Shown here: piece after piece, positions 9,280 to 18,883 of the stretch | How positions within the stretch are numbered: position 1 is the first letter of the stretch | Layout of the letters: each line of letters begins with the position of its first letter | Assembly (NCBI GenBank): GCA_027063305.1 | Contig: JAMORY010000013.1 | Coordinates: 62,001-126,000, forward strand | Length of the DNA stretch: 64,000 nt | Direction: 5' to 3' | Origin: Sulfurovum sp. | GTDB taxonomy: Bacteria; Campylobacterota; Campylobacteria; Campylobacterales; Sulfurovaceae | Notes under the pieces: model-generated | The model's database searches: none | The model's input: the letters and a program-made list of their open reading frames with translations, nothing else | Told to the model about the DNA's origin: nothing | Made by a program: the position numbers and the translations under genes

Positions 9280-10683
9280 CTAAAAATTAAAATACAAAAA
9301 CTCAGAAACTTTATTATCCTGCAACATAATATTTGTTAGTTGCAAAAGTGCAAAAAAGAATAAAAAACTACCTAAGAACAAAGCATATCTCATATATCTT
9401 TTTTGCATAATTACTTCATAGCTATTTTTAAATCCTAAAACTAGAATAAATCCTAATATTATATATGTATATTGCATATTCCATACCTGTTTAAAAGCTC
9501 CAATATCAAACATACCATGTAAAACCTTTAGTGCATCATCCCACTCTTTAGCTCTAAAGAATACCCATGCAATATTTACAAAATTAAATGTGATAAACCA
9601 TGCTAATAGTGTATGCATCCTAATACCCAGTTTTTGCCACATACGATGTATAACGATCGCTCCTCCGTGAAGTGCACCCCAAAATATAAATGTCCAACCT
9701 GCACCATGCCAAATACCGCCAATAAGAAATGTTGCAAAAAGATTACGGTAGGTATGTATTTCACCCTTTCGATTTCCTCCAAGTGGTATATAGATATAAT
9801 CCCTTAAAAAACGGGAAAGGGTTATATGCCATCGGTGCCAAAAATCCTGAATAGAGACGGCTTTATAGGGACTGTTAAAGTTGATCGGTAATTTTATATT
9901 AAAAAGCAATGCCGCTCCTATCGCCATATCGGTATATCCGCTAAAGTCAAAATAGAGTTGAAAAGTATAGGAAAGAGAGGTCACCCATGCTTCAACAAAG
10001 TTAAGCTCTTTTGCAACATCAAACCCTTTGGTTGCCCAAACGGCAAAGGTATCTGCAATGACCACTTTTTTAAACAGACCTATAGAAAAAATAAAGAGTC
10101 CCATCGATATATTATGGTAGTTCTTTAGTTTATTTCTTGTTTTGGCAAATTGCGGTATCATCTCTTTATGGTGCACGATTGGCCCTGCAATCAGTTGAGG
10201 AAAAAACGTAACAAACAGTGCATATCGTAAAAAGTCATACTCTTTTGTCTCCCCTCTATAGCTGTCTACAAGATAAGCAATCTGTTGAAACGTAAAAAAA
10301 GAGATTGCCAACGGCAGTGCCAAATGAAGCAAAGGAATTTTCGTTCCTGCAACAAGATTAAAATTCTCTATCAAAAAATCCGCATATTTGAAATATCCAA
10401 GCAAAGCTATATTTGCAACAATACCTATAGTAAGCAGTGTTCTTTTTCCTACTTTTTGATGCTCTTGAGACTTACCAAGACTCTCTCCGATAATATAGTT
10501 GAACAGCATTGATCCTAAAATAAGAGGAAGGTATGCAATATTCCACCAACTATAAAAAAAGAGTGAAGCAAAAACCAAAAAACCTTTTGCCGCTTCCGTT
10601 AAATGCTTTTTATTTAGATAGAAATAAATGAAAAATGTAATCGGTAAAAAAGCAAATATAAATATATAACTATTAAAAAGCAT
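9280..10683 (-). CDS. MBOAT-family O-acyltransferase (AlgI/PatA-like)
   Basis: This 467-aa polytopic protein begins with LFNSYIFIFAFLPITFFIY and has about ten hydrophobic segments. Family hallmarks are YFDFSGYTDMAIG near 244, FWHRWHITLSRFLRDYIYIPLGG from 281, and GGIWHGAGW near 322-330 followed by the likely catalytic His in GALHGG (about 339). MBOAT proteins of this type take acetyl groups in the cytoplasm and deliver them outwards for glycan O-acetylation. With the SGNH-like gene 10 nt downstream it forms an AlgI/AlgX-style pair. The acceptor here is presumably the polymer encoded by this locus. Confidence 0.93.
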   Translation of the reverse strand: MLFNSYIFIFAFLPITFFIYFYLNKKHLTEAAKGFLVFASLFFYSWWNIAYLPLILGSMLFNYIIGESLGKSQEHQKVGKRTLLTIGIVANIALLGYFKYADFLIENFNLVAGTKIPLLHLALPLAISFFTFQQIAYLVDSYRGETKEYDFLRYALFVTFFPQLIAGPIVHHKEMIPQFAKTRNKLKNYHNISMGLFIFSIGLFKKVVIADTFAVWATKGFDVAKELNFVEAWVTSLSYTFQLYFDFSGYTDMAIGAALLFNIKLPINFNSPYKAVSIQDFWHRWHITLSRFLRDYIYIPLGGNRKGEIHTYRNLFATFLIGGIWHGAGWTFIFWGALHGGAIVIHRMWQKLGIRMHTLLAWFITFNFVNIAWVFFRAKEWDDALKVLHGMFDIGAFKQVWNMQYTYIILGFILVLGFKNSYEVIMQKRYMRYALFLGSFLFFFALLQLTNIMLQDNKVSEFLYFNF

Positions 10684-10692
10684 ATCTAGTTC

Positions 10693-11775
10693 CTATTTCC
10701 TATTCAAAAGTAACTGATGTATTTTTTTCATCAAAACAGAAGAAATTAAAACGGCAGATACAAATATCATACAGAAAAAAATATTCATATACCAATTTGT
10801 AAAATATTCAGCAAAACCTATCCATGGATTTCGAAGAAATCCATGGATAAAAAAAATATACATAGACAATGAACCGCACAGCATTATAATAGACTTAAAA
10901 AGTCCATCACTATATGTGTAAATTCCTTGTATCACAAGTAGAAGTATTAATACTATACTAATATAACTAAAATACCAAAAAAATAGATAATAGTTTGAAA
11001 GTATAAAAATAACGATCAAAGCCCCAAAAAATAATAAGGGTATCTTTACCTCTCCTCTTTTTGCAAATATAATTCCTAAAGTAAGTTCAGGAAGGTGCAT
11101 AAAAACAGTTCCTCCTAACCTTATATCCAAATAAGGTTGCAGTAGATATGATAGGAGCAAAGAAAAAAATGAAAGCATCAATAGTATATAATATCCATAT
11201 TGATTCTCAATTTTTAATAAAAGAGGAAAAAGTATATAAAACTGAAATATTAATGAAAGAAACCACCATGGTCCATTAATTGTGTAGAGTTCTCCCGGAA
11301 CAAAGTTAGATATTAACAATAGTTTCATCCAGAGTGATTCCCAATGGTCACATATAACCTGTAAAGGGCCACCATATTTCAAACCTACATAAAAAGCCCA
11401 AAAAAGTACTGAAAGTATAAATACCGGATAGATCTTTTTAAATCTAGTTTGCAAGAAATAACCATAAGTTACCGTACTATTTAGATATTTTTTTGTTAAT
11501 CCGTAAGCACTCAAAAAAAGAAAGACCTGTACTCCATAGTGCCCTAAAAACGAGAAAAATGCTTGAAAAGAATATAGAGGTTCATTTATTACAAGAGCAG
11601 TGAACCTTTTTATATTATTAAAATCAAAATATTGTTCATTCTCTCCAATATAAGGGGAGAGTTTACGAAAAAAATTGTGTAATACAATTAGAAGTATGGT
11701 AATCCCTTTAAAAAAAGTAGTATCCTCGATCGTTAAATCCCGATAAAGCATTGTATGTTTGAACCTACTTTTCAT
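10693..11775 (-). CDS. OafA-like acyltransferase family 3 protein
   Basis: An integral membrane acyltransferase of about 360 aa with roughly ten hydrophobic segments. The first is preceded by LTIEDTTFFKGITILLIVLHNF, which contains the conserved His expected in TM1 of acyltransferase-3 proteins. The reading frame extends to 11835, but I prefer the ATG at 11775. It gives the usual distance to the His motif and only an 11-nt overlap with the upstream gene instead of 71 nt. Family members O-acetylate LPS or exopolysaccharide. Two independent acylation routes (this one and the MBOAT pair) therefore sit side by side. Confidence 0.85.
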   Translation of the reverse strand: MKSRFKHTMLYRDLTIEDTTFFKGITILLIVLHNFFRKLSPYIGENEQYFDFNNIKRFTALVINEPLYSFQAFFSFLGHYGVQVFLFLSAYGLTKKYLNSTVTYGYFLQTRFKKIYPVFILSVLFWAFYVGLKYGGPLQVICDHWESLWMKLLLISNFVPGELYTINGPWWFLSLIFQFYILFPLLLKIENQYGYYILLMLSFFSLLLSYLLQPYLDIRLGGTVFMHLPELTLGIIFAKRGEVKIPLLFFGALIVIFILSNYYLFFWYFSYISIVLILLLVIQGIYTYSDGLFKSIIMLCGSLSMYIFFIHGFLRNPWIGFAEYFTNWYMNIFFCMIFVSAVLISSVLMKKIHQLLLNRK

Positions 11776-13753
11776 AAATACGGTCAACCAGATATTTACA
11801 CAATGCTCTCTCATCCAATGAAGAAAGTGTTTCACACTCTTTCATCGGAATTTTTATTTGTTTTTGCATATTTCTATAGTAAAAATGATCTTTATATTTT
11901 CCTACAGCAAAACTACGATTACTATCTTCAAAGATATTTCTTCCCATAAAACTTTTAGGTACCTCTACTTTATACATAGACAAAAGTGTAGGCGCAAGGT
12001 CAATTTGAGAAAAAATACGATCATTTATAGAAGAGTATATTGTAAAATCTTTATTTTTTGTAACAAATATCAATGGTATTTTTGACAGTCTGTTAAAATT
12101 GCCTTTTTGTGCAAACTTTCTAAAATCAGCTCCTAAATGTGGATTGTGATCCGCCGTAATAATTATTAATGTTTTTTCATCAAAAAGCTGCTCTTTTTTA
12201 AGTTCTTGCATAAATTTCTTTAGTTGACTATCGATCCAATACAATGACTTTAACAAAATATAACTCTTTTGAAGCCCTTTAGGTAACGCTTCATCCAAAT
12301 AGTTACACTTAGGTCCGGGAAGATGAAAATCGATCGTTTTAAGCACTAAAAAAAGTTTCTTTTTTCTATTTTGATCCATTACTTCAAGTGCTTTGCGGTA
12401 GACATATGCATTATCAAATCCCCAACCTGAATATTTTTCACCATAAGACTGAATCATCTCCTCTTGAAAGATCCCATGTTCATAGCCAAAAGCTTTAGGA
12501 TAGTAAGTTAAATGGTCTCCATAGAACTTTGTACTGCCTCGTACAAAATAGGTTTGATATCCCAAATCTTTCATTAGATTAAAAATACTCTGATGCTTCA
12601 CATCTTTATCTAACCTAGATTTCAATAAAGCCGTCAATCCATAATCTGTCGGCATATTGGAGGTATAAAAACGATCTAAATGAAAATAATTTTGTAATAA
12701 ATAATCAAAATATACCGTACTCTCTTTAGGAATACTCTTATTATAATAGTGAATAAAATCTGTACTTAATGACTCAAATACCAGTAACACTATACGATCA
12801 TACTCTTTTGTAAAGACAGGTTCTTTACTTTGTATCCATTCTTTTTGAAATAGTTGACCTAAACTTACCTTCTCTTTTTGAGTTAACTGATAATACTTTA
12901 TTTTATTACCAATTTTACCTTTTTCACTCTTCCATGAACCATATGACAGAGTGTAAGCAGACACCAAATTCGGTATTGACAGTGTAGCAATCTTTTCAAC
13001 AAGCTTGTTTTTACTTTCTCTTGCGGTTGCATACCGAGAACAGACTTTACTAACCACATAGTGATCCCCTACAAATAATACTCCATAAAAAAGTGCTAGA
13101 ATACTCCATGAAATAAAAAGACCCTTAAAATACTTTTTATCATGTTTTATATCAATTATTTTAAAGTAATAAAAGAGTATTACGTTCAATAAAACAAAAG
13201 GAGTCAATACCCTTACAATATCTTTGAATGCAATATCAAGAAAAAAACCTTGTATTGATGTCCAATTCAAATTTTCAAAAAGAATATATTCAAAGGGCTC
13301 CCCAGTATTATAAAAATATACAAAAAATGCCAAGTTAACAAATAAAATCATATTTGCCATAAAAATATATAATACTTTAATATATTTACTCTCTAACCAT
13401 GGCCGAACTAATAATAAAGGAAGAACTTCAATAAATGCTGTAAGTATAACACGAATCAAATAGATAAGATCTGGTGTGATCTGTTGCTGTTTTACAAGAT
13501 ATATTCGTAAACATACAATTAATATAAAAAGTATTAACTCGACACTATATTTATAAAAAGTATGCTTTAAGATACTTCGTTTCAACACTAAGATCAAAAT
13601 TACTAAAAAGTAAAAAAGTAAAAACATATGAATAGAGGCAGTAAGATCACATGGTCTAATCTTGATCGCATGCACTACATAATCTACAATTTTATACAAG
13701 AACCATATAACCGGTAAAGACAACCCTAGTTTTTCGATGATAGTCAACTGCAT
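11765..13753 (-). CDS. LtaS/MdoB-like phosphoglycerol-type transferase (sulfatase superfamily)
   Basis: A 662-aa protein with about six hydrophobic segments in the first 230 residues and then a large sulfatase-type extracytoplasmic domain. The metal/nucleophile motif is VFESLSTDF with ESLS at 327-330 (Ser in place of the LtaS Thr). TSNMPTDYGLTALL follows near 364, and the metal-binding TADHNPHLG lies at about 533-541. LtaS and MdoB move glycerol phosphate from phosphatidylglycerol onto a glycan, and a related decorating or polymerising role is inferred. In a Gram-negative capsule/O-antigen locus it could add phosphoglycerol side groups. It differs clearly from the EptA-like gene at the left edge. 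Confidence 0.83.
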   Translation of the reverse strand: MQLTIIEKLGLSLPVIWFLYKIVDYVVHAIKIRPCDLTASIHMFLLFYFLVILILVLKRSILKHTFYKYSVELILFILIVCLRIYLVKQQQITPDLIYLIRVILTAFIEVLPLLLVRPWLESKYIKVLYIFMANMILFVNLAFFVYFYNTGEPFEYILFENLNWTSIQGFFLDIAFKDIVRVLTPFVLLNVILFYYFKIIDIKHDKKYFKGLFISWSILALFYGVLFVGDHYVVSKVCSRYATARESKNKLVEKIATLSIPNLVSAYTLSYGSWKSEKGKIGNKIKYYQLTQKEKVSLGQLFQKEWIQSKEPVFTKEYDRIVLLVFESLSTDFIHYYNKSIPKESTVYFDYLLQNYFHLDRFYTSNMPTDYGLTALLKSRLDKDVKHQSIFNLMKDLGYQTYFVRGSTKFYGDHLTYYPKAFGYEHGIFQEEMIQSYGEKYSGWGFDNAYVYRKALEVMDQNRKKKLFLVLKTIDFHLPGPKCNYLDEALPKGLQKSYILLKSLYWIDSQLKKFMQELKKEQLFDEKTLIIITADHNPHLGADFRKFAQKGNFNRLSKIPLIFVTKNKDFTIYSSINDRIFSQIDLAPTLLSMYKVEVPKSFMGRNIFEDSNRSFAVGKYKDHFYYRNMQKQIKIPMKECETLSSLDERALCKYLVDRIYEK

Positions 13754-13761
13754 GATCTAAT

Positions 13762-14796
13762 CTAATTCTCCCTCAATATCTTTTCTTCTTGCATAAGTTT
13801 CAAATATTTTGCTACGTTAACCTCAAGTCGGAACTTTTCTAATTTTTCCCGTTCAATTTGAGGATATTGATCCAATGCTTGTTTTATTTTATCTGCAATA
13901 TCTTTATAGTCTCCAACTTTTGCCAAATATCCACTAAGCTCTTTAGGAATGATCTCTCTTATGCCAGAAGGACAGTCTGTCGCTACAACAGGTGTTTTTA
14001 AAATCAGAGATTCAATAACTACCCCGGGTAACCCCTCAATATCTGAAGTCTGTACGAATAGTCTTGCCCTCTTAATATACTTATATGGATTTTCAACCCA
14101 TCCCAACCATTGAACTTTATGGGAAATCCCCAATGTATCTGCTAAAGCATGTAGTTTACGCTCCTCGCTACCCATCCCAAGGATCAATAAGGATTCCTTA
14201 GGTTGTAAACTAGCATAAGCTCTTAATAGAAGGTCATAACGCTTAACCGGCTCCAAACTTCCAACGGCAATAATATAAGAAGAGTCTAGACCTATGGGTG
14301 TTGTAGCCAATAGTTCTATTCTATTAAAGTCAAATGGATTATATATCGTTTTTACATATGATGGTTTTATCTTGAGTAATGATAGATCTTTCCGTACCCA
14401 GTCAGATACAGTAACTACCTTTGCTCCGCGATAGATCAATTGTAATTTCAAATATTCAATAACCCGAGCTTTCCATGACATTTTCTTTAATTTTGCCGAT
14501 ATAGTTGTATGTATGACAAAAAAGATACGAGGATCTTTTTTCATATTCCTCAAGACTTTTGCCGTATGTGTCATATGCCCGATCAAAAGATCGAAATCTT
14601 CTTGAAGTATAGTAGCTTCTATGTTTGCAACTTCTATATATTCTACATATTTTTTATCAATGGGGAACTCAACAATATTATGTGTTATATATATCTTGGA
14701 ATCATATCCTGCACGTAGAAAACCTTCATGTAGGTCAATACAGACCCTTTCTGCCCCTCTTCCTTTTAAACTAGGAATGAACTGTATAATCTTCAT
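13762..14796 (-). CDS. Glycosyltransferase family 4
   Basis: A 344-aa GT-B enzyme. It opens with IQFIPSLKGRGAERVCIDL (the GGAE-type loop with GRGAE), has AVGSLEPVKRYDLLLRAYA at the start of the donor domain, and carries the E-x7-E motif in TSDIEGLPGVVIESLILKTPVVA. It is cytoplasmic and sugar specificity is unknown. It lies 9 nt downstream of the formyltransferase-like gene stop region (gap 14797) and 8 nt before the LtaS-like gene, within one continuous minus-strand operon. Confidence 0.87.
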   Translation of the reverse strand: MKIIQFIPSLKGRGAERVCIDLHEGFLRAGYDSKIYITHNIVEFPIDKKYVEYIEVANIEATILQEDFDLLIGHMTHTAKVLRNMKKDPRIFFVIHTTISAKLKKMSWKARVIEYLKLQLIYRGAKVVTVSDWVRKDLSLLKIKPSYVKTIYNPFDFNRIELLATTPIGLDSSYIIAVGSLEPVKRYDLLLRAYASLQPKESLLILGMGSEERKLHALADTLGISHKVQWLGWVENPYKYIKRARLFVQTSDIEGLPGVVIESLILKTPVVATDCPSGIREIIPKELSGYLAKVGDYKDIADKIKQALDQYPQIEREKLEKFRLEVNVAKYLKLMQEEKILREN

Positions 14797-14797
14797 A

Positions 14798-15568
14798 CTA
14801 TACTCTCCATCCTAATCTACGATAGAGTACTTTTTTCTTTTCATCGGTAATCATTGAAAAACGAAACACTTCCTGTGTTACATTTTCTTGAACTTTACCT
14901 TTATTTCCTTCCTTAGCTAATTTTATTGCATCCGGAATCAATTCAATTGCTGCTAGAATATTTTTATAACGTAAATCATAGAAAGTATCTTTATCTTCAA
15001 CCTGAATACTTTTTTGAAGTAATATATTACCAGTATCCACACTATTCTCTACATAATGTATTGTAACACCACAATACGCATAATCTTGAAAATAAAGTTG
15101 CCAAAACTCAGGCATCGTTCCTTTATAGTATGGGAGTAGTGAAGAATGAATATTCAACATTCCGACTTTAGGAAGAGAGATCAGCGACTGCCCCACAATT
15201 GATGTTCCAAACAATATGATAATATCATAGGATGATGCTTCTATTCTATTCAAAAACTCTTTTGAGTGAATGTTAACAGGACACTTTGGCATTTTTACAG
15301 ACTGAATTACGTTCTTAAAATCAGGGAAGTACCTCTTTCTTGCACGACATTCCATAAGTATCTCTATATCCGATAAAGAATACTGTTTCGTAAAAAAACG
15401 TTTATATCTTTTTAATTCCTTTTTTATAGAGGTAAAAAGACTAATATGATTCTTTTTCTTTTTTTTCTTTTCTATATAAATATCTATAGTTCCATTATTC
15501 ATCTGGAGAAGTTTTCCTACAAAATATTTTGCTGGCAAAGAATCATTTGTCAAGATTGCAATCTTCAA
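14798..15568 (-). CDS. Formyltransferase-fold protein (possible sugar N-formyltransferase)
   Basis: The 256-aa protein carries the formyltransferase core MLNIHSSLLPYYKG at 137-150 and GVTIHYVENSVDTGNIL near 167-183. The catalytic triad Asn139, His141 and Asp178 is intact. Known relatives use N10-formyl-tetrahydrofolate to formylate Met-tRNA, GAR, or amino sugars such as 4-amino-4,6-dideoxy sugars (VioF, WbtJ types) or L-Ara4N (ArnA). The position inside a glycan locus, in a 4-nt overlap with a deacetylase gene, favours an amino-sugar substrate. No aminotransferase gene (DegT family) is in the window, so the amine may instead come from the deacetylase. A lysine-rich run (34-39) comes from an A-rich tract at about 15446-15475. 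Confidence 0.78.
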   Translation of the reverse strand: MKIAILTNDSLPAKYFVGKLLQMNNGTIDIYIEKKKKKKNHISLFTSIKKELKRYKRFFTKQYSLSDIEILMECRARKRYFPDFKNVIQSVKMPKCPVNIHSKEFLNRIEASSYDIIILFGTSIVGQSLISLPKVGMLNIHSSLLPYYKGTMPEFWQLYFQDYAYCGVTIHYVENSVDTGNILLQKSIQVEDKDTFYDLRYKNILAAIELIPDAIKLAKEGNKGKVQENVTQEVFRFSMITDEKKKVLYRRLGWRV

Positions 15569-16458
15569 AATTTCAACTCCTCAATTACTCGTCTATCTGC
15601 AGGAATACGCTTATACCCTACATCCTTTTCTACATTTATACCACCATTTGCAAAAACAATTTGTAATCCTAACTCCAAAGCTACCTTGATTGTAGTATGG
15701 TTCCAATCTCCCGTACGACCAAATGGGATTGCAAAAATATGTTGGTAATATGGATGGTCTTTAAAACAAACAATATCTTTCTCAAGGTTATCTCTCTGCC
15801 AAGATTCATCCATCATAGAAAATCTTTCATGATAGTATCCATGTGGTGCAATATTAAAAAGAGGATCATTAATCACTTTTAGTTCTTCAGATGAGAGATA
15901 AAGATTAAAATCTGTTTTTATCTCTTCAAATAGTTTTTGAAACCTAAAAACATACTCTTGGTAAAATTCTCTATCTAAGGTATGCCTTAACTTTACAATA
16001 TCTTCTTCTATTTGTTGTGTTATTAATGTATTATAAGAAGAATGATGTTTTATAAAATTATAAATAGCATACCAATAAGACATCTTATTATCAAGATGAG
16101 CACCATTGATAAAAAATGTAGCTGGTATTTGAAGCTTTTTTAAAATTGGGATCATCTCTAAAACAGACTTATCCCCATCATCTACCGTAATTGCAGCATA
16201 ATTTCCATCTAGCTTTCCATGATTTAAAAGCTCTATACCCTCTGATAAAGAGATAATCGTATATTCTTTTTGGATATATACTAGTTGTTCTCTAAAAAAA
16301 GAACTCTCTGTAAAAGTACCCTGAGTATGTATACCTGGAATAAACTTTTTTCCGATCTGATGATAATTAAAAACTGTTAGTGCATGAGGCTTTTTTCTTA
16401 TATGACGTAAAAGTTCAAGGTTAATACTATAATTTCTATAAGAAAACTCAAATTTCAT
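15565..16458 (-). CDS. Polysaccharide deacetylase (CE4 family)
   Basis: This 297-aa NodB-homology protein starts with a domain containing FNYHQIG near residue 30. Motif 1 appears as AITVDDGDKSV (VDDGD at 92-96), followed by PATFFINGAHL. A later APHGYYHERFS supplies the paired histidines of motif 2. Both metal-ligand sets appear present, so activity is plausible. No signal peptide or membrane segment is visible, so it probably works in the cytoplasm on a lipid-linked or nucleotide-bound N-acetyl sugar. It overlaps the formyltransferase-like gene downstream and the GT2 gene upstream by 4 nt each, which suggests concerted deacetylation and reformylation (inference). Confidence 0.83.
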   Translation of the reverse strand: MKFEFSYRNYSINLELLRHIRKKPHALTVFNYHQIGKKFIPGIHTQGTFTESSFFREQLVYIQKEYTIISLSEGIELLNHGKLDGNYAAITVDDGDKSVLEMIPILKKLQIPATFFINGAHLDNKMSYWYAIYNFIKHHSSYNTLITQQIEEDIVKLRHTLDREFYQEYVFRFQKLFEEIKTDFNLYLSSEELKVINDPLFNIAPHGYYHERFSMMDESWQRDNLEKDIVCFKDHPYYQHIFAIPFGRTGDWNHTTIKVALELGLQIVFANGGINVEKDVGYKRIPADRRVIEELKF

Positions 16459-17438
16459 TCATGTCCTTTTTTATTTAACTGTTTCTTTACAAAATGTATA
16501 TATCCATAAAATGAATACCACCAAAAACTTATACGATCACTCTTATTATGAAGAAGTATTTTAAAAAGCTCTCTTCTTGATATCATAAGAATAAAAACTA
16601 CTTTTTTATGATTAGAAATAGGTGCATTCACCACTTTACTAAGTAACTTATACAGTGCTTTTTGAAGTGCATCTTTAACAACATTGTCATTGGCACGGGA
16701 GCTTACCATGATCCACTGATATGACATCTCCAAATAGTGAAGGAAGGACTCTATCATCATCTGTGTCTTTTCCAATGGCGCAATATCTCTACGCTGATCA
16801 TCGATACGATGGTAAAAATCAAGACTTTCATCTACTAAATACTTTTTCTCCTCTACCAATAATGCACGAGTATGCAACTCTACATCCTGCAATCGTTTAA
16901 AGCTTTCGTCAAAACCTTTTAGCTTCATTAAAAATGCTCTTTTCCAAATAGGAGATGTTGTATGCCAAGGAATTTGATAGGAGAGAAATAGTAAAAGATG
17001 ATCCTCATTTGGCTGAATATATTTTACAAATGTTGTATCTCCTATTTTTTTATTGAAATGCCCTACCGGATAGATCGCAAAATCGATCTCCGGATTATCT
17101 GTTAGCTTATTAACCCGCTGTTTTAATGCATGAGGGAGAAGAAGATCATCCGCATCAAGAAAAATAATATACTTTCCTTTTGCTTCTTTCAATCCGATAT
17201 TACGGCAGACAGATCCTCCTCGTACTTCACTCTTCCGTTCAATCAAATGAAAACGACTCTCTTCCAATAACAGATCCTTTACTATATTAAGTGAAGTATC
17301 TGTAGAACCATCATCTACTATAATTACTTCCCAGTAAGGAAAGTCTTGAGCTTTTACACTTTCCAGTGTCTCCTGAATATAACGTTCCTTATTATATAAA
17401 GGAATAATAATCGAAACTATAGGTGTATCATTTTTCAT
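16455..17438 (-). CDS. Glycosyltransferase family 2
   Basis: A 327-aa GT-A glycosyltransferase. The N-terminal PIVSIIIPLYNKERYIQETL, VIIVDDGSTDTS and FLDADDLLLP (the DxD metal-binding motif near residue 96) are diagnostic. The C-terminal third is variable and probably recognises the acceptor. It overlaps the flippase gene upstream and the deacetylase gene downstream by 4 nt each, indicating strict co-expression. The donor sugar is unknown. Confidence 0.92.
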   Translation of the reverse strand: MKNDTPIVSIIIPLYNKERYIQETLESVKAQDFPYWEVIIVDDGSTDTSLNIVKDLLLEESRFHLIERKSEVRGGSVCRNIGLKEAKGKYIIFLDADDLLLPHALKQRVNKLTDNPEIDFAIYPVGHFNKKIGDTTFVKYIQPNEDHLLLFLSYQIPWHTTSPIWKRAFLMKLKGFDESFKRLQDVELHTRALLVEEKKYLVDESLDFYHRIDDQRRDIAPLEKTQMMIESFLHYLEMSYQWIMVSSRANDNVVKDALQKALYKLLSKVVNAPISNHKKVVFILMISRRELFKILLHNKSDRISFWWYSFYGYIHFVKKQLNKKGHE

Positions 17439-18883
17439 TTTCTCTTCCTCTTTAACAGGTCAACTATTACTTGCAAAAACTCTCTATTGTAACGGTGGTT
17501 CAAAACATAAAAAAATAGACCCATGATCCCAGTAATAATAATCCCCTTCAAATAGATATTGTCAATACCTATCATATAACATAGGAGTTCTCCAAATAAT
17601 GCACCTGAAATACTAATAAGAAATGGTCGTACGATCTGAAGAAGGTATGACCTTAGTGTTGCACCACTTAATGGACGAACAACAATATACCAGTTTGGGA
17701 AAATAAACCCTGTTGTCAAAAGCAATAAACTCCATGCAACCCCAATTAAACCCCAATGAGAACCTATATAGATCACTGCGACCATAATAAAAAATTTACC
17801 TAAATTTAAATAGAAACTAAGATCTGCTTTCCCTTTTGAAAGTAATAGTGTTCCTTGAGGGTTACCGGTTGAACGGATCGCACCATAAAATGCAAGTATT
17901 CGTAATATATCTATACTCTCTTCCCATTTATGTCCAAATAAGATCAATATGATCGGTTCTGCCAGAACAGCCATTAGAATATAGATAAAAAAGTTCACTG
18001 TCGAAAGATAGTTGATCGTTTTCAAATAGATACTTCTTAATTTTTGCGTATCATCTTGTAACTTTGACATAACAGGGAAAGTGACTCTGGTTATGATCGG
18101 ATTTATCACCTTTGCAGGACGTAAGGATAAATTCTTAGCAATACTATAGATACCCAATGCTTCAACACCCAAAAGTTTTCCGATCAATATTACATCAAAT
18201 TGTGAATTAAAATAGGTAATACTACGATCTGCCATTTGAAAAAGCCCAAATGTGATCATAAAGCGAATCGCACGATAGTTAAATATAAACGAAGGACGAT
18301 GCTCCTTCATACCCATAGAAAGAAAAACCACTGTATTAAAAAAACTACTTCCCAGTGCAGCATAAACAAGAGAATAGATACCAAAATCATTTATTGCAAG
18401 TATTGTAGCAAGTAGCAAACTGGTAAAAACCGTCAAAATACTTATTTTTGAAAGTATATTGAATTTTAATTCTTTTTGAAGAAGTAATTTATACTGGCTT
18501 GCAAAAGCATTCATGACAAAGGTCAAAGCAAGCAAACGGATCAATACAACTAATGACTCTTGATGGTAAAAATCTGCTATAAAGGGGGCTATCATATAGA
18601 CTACAAGAAATAAGAATACTCCTGCAAATACATTTAACCAATATAAACTTGAAAGCTGTTCATGACTTAAGTGCTGTTTATGAATAATTGCTGCACTAAT
18701 CCCCATATCCATAAAGAGTGCACTAAAACCGATAATCACATAGACAATTGCCATCAATCCAAAATCAGAAGAAGATAGATAGTGCGTTAATATTGCAAGT
18801 TGTAAAATTTGAAAAAGCGTATTGATCGCAGATGAAAGTGTTGTCCACTTGACACCTGAAAGTACTTTCTCTCTCAATGACAT
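17435..18883 (-). CDS. Wzx/WzxC-type oligosaccharide flippase
   Basis: The 482-aa protein has 12 or more hydrophobic segments and the N-terminal signature of the MOP superfamily (SLREKVLSGVKWTTLSSAINTLFQILQLAIL). DFGLMAIVYVIIGFSALFMDMG follows, as in WzxC/TuaB-type translocases. It would flip the undecaprenyl-linked repeat unit to the periplasm. Together with the Wzy-like gene at 23460 it indicates a Wzx/Wzy-dependent pathway. The start overlaps the upstream glycosyltransferase stop by 10 nt. Confidence 0.92.
   Translation of the reverse strand: MSLREKVLSGVKWTTLSSAINTLFQILQLAILTHYLSSSDFGLMAIVYVIIGFSALFMDMGISAAIIHKQHLSHEQLSSLYWLNVFAGVFLFLVVYMIAPFIADFYHQESLVVLIRLLALTFVMNAFASQYKLLLQKELKFNILSKISILTVFTSLLLATILAINDFGIYSLVYAALGSSFFNTVVFLSMGMKEHRPSFIFNYRAIRFMITFGLFQMADRSITYFNSQFDVILIGKLLGVEALGIYSIAKNLSLRPAKVINPIITRVTFPVMSKLQDDTQKLRSIYLKTINYLSTVNFFIYILMAVLAEPIILILFGHKWEESIDILRILAFYGAIRSTGNPQGTLLLSKGKADLSFYLNLGKFFIMVAVIYIGSHWGLIGVAWSLLLLTTGFIFPNWYIVVRPLSGATLRSYLLQIVRPFLISISGALFGELLCYMIGIDNIYLKGIIITGIMGLFFYVLNHRYNREFLQVIVDLLKRKRK

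Noticed and set aside
15446-15475. A/T-rich homopolymer-like tract in the formyltransferase-like gene as a phase-variation switch
   Set aside because: The tract is interrupted (longest run about eight T) and encodes a lysine-rich part in an intact frame. Campylobacter-type switching uses long poly-G/C tracts.
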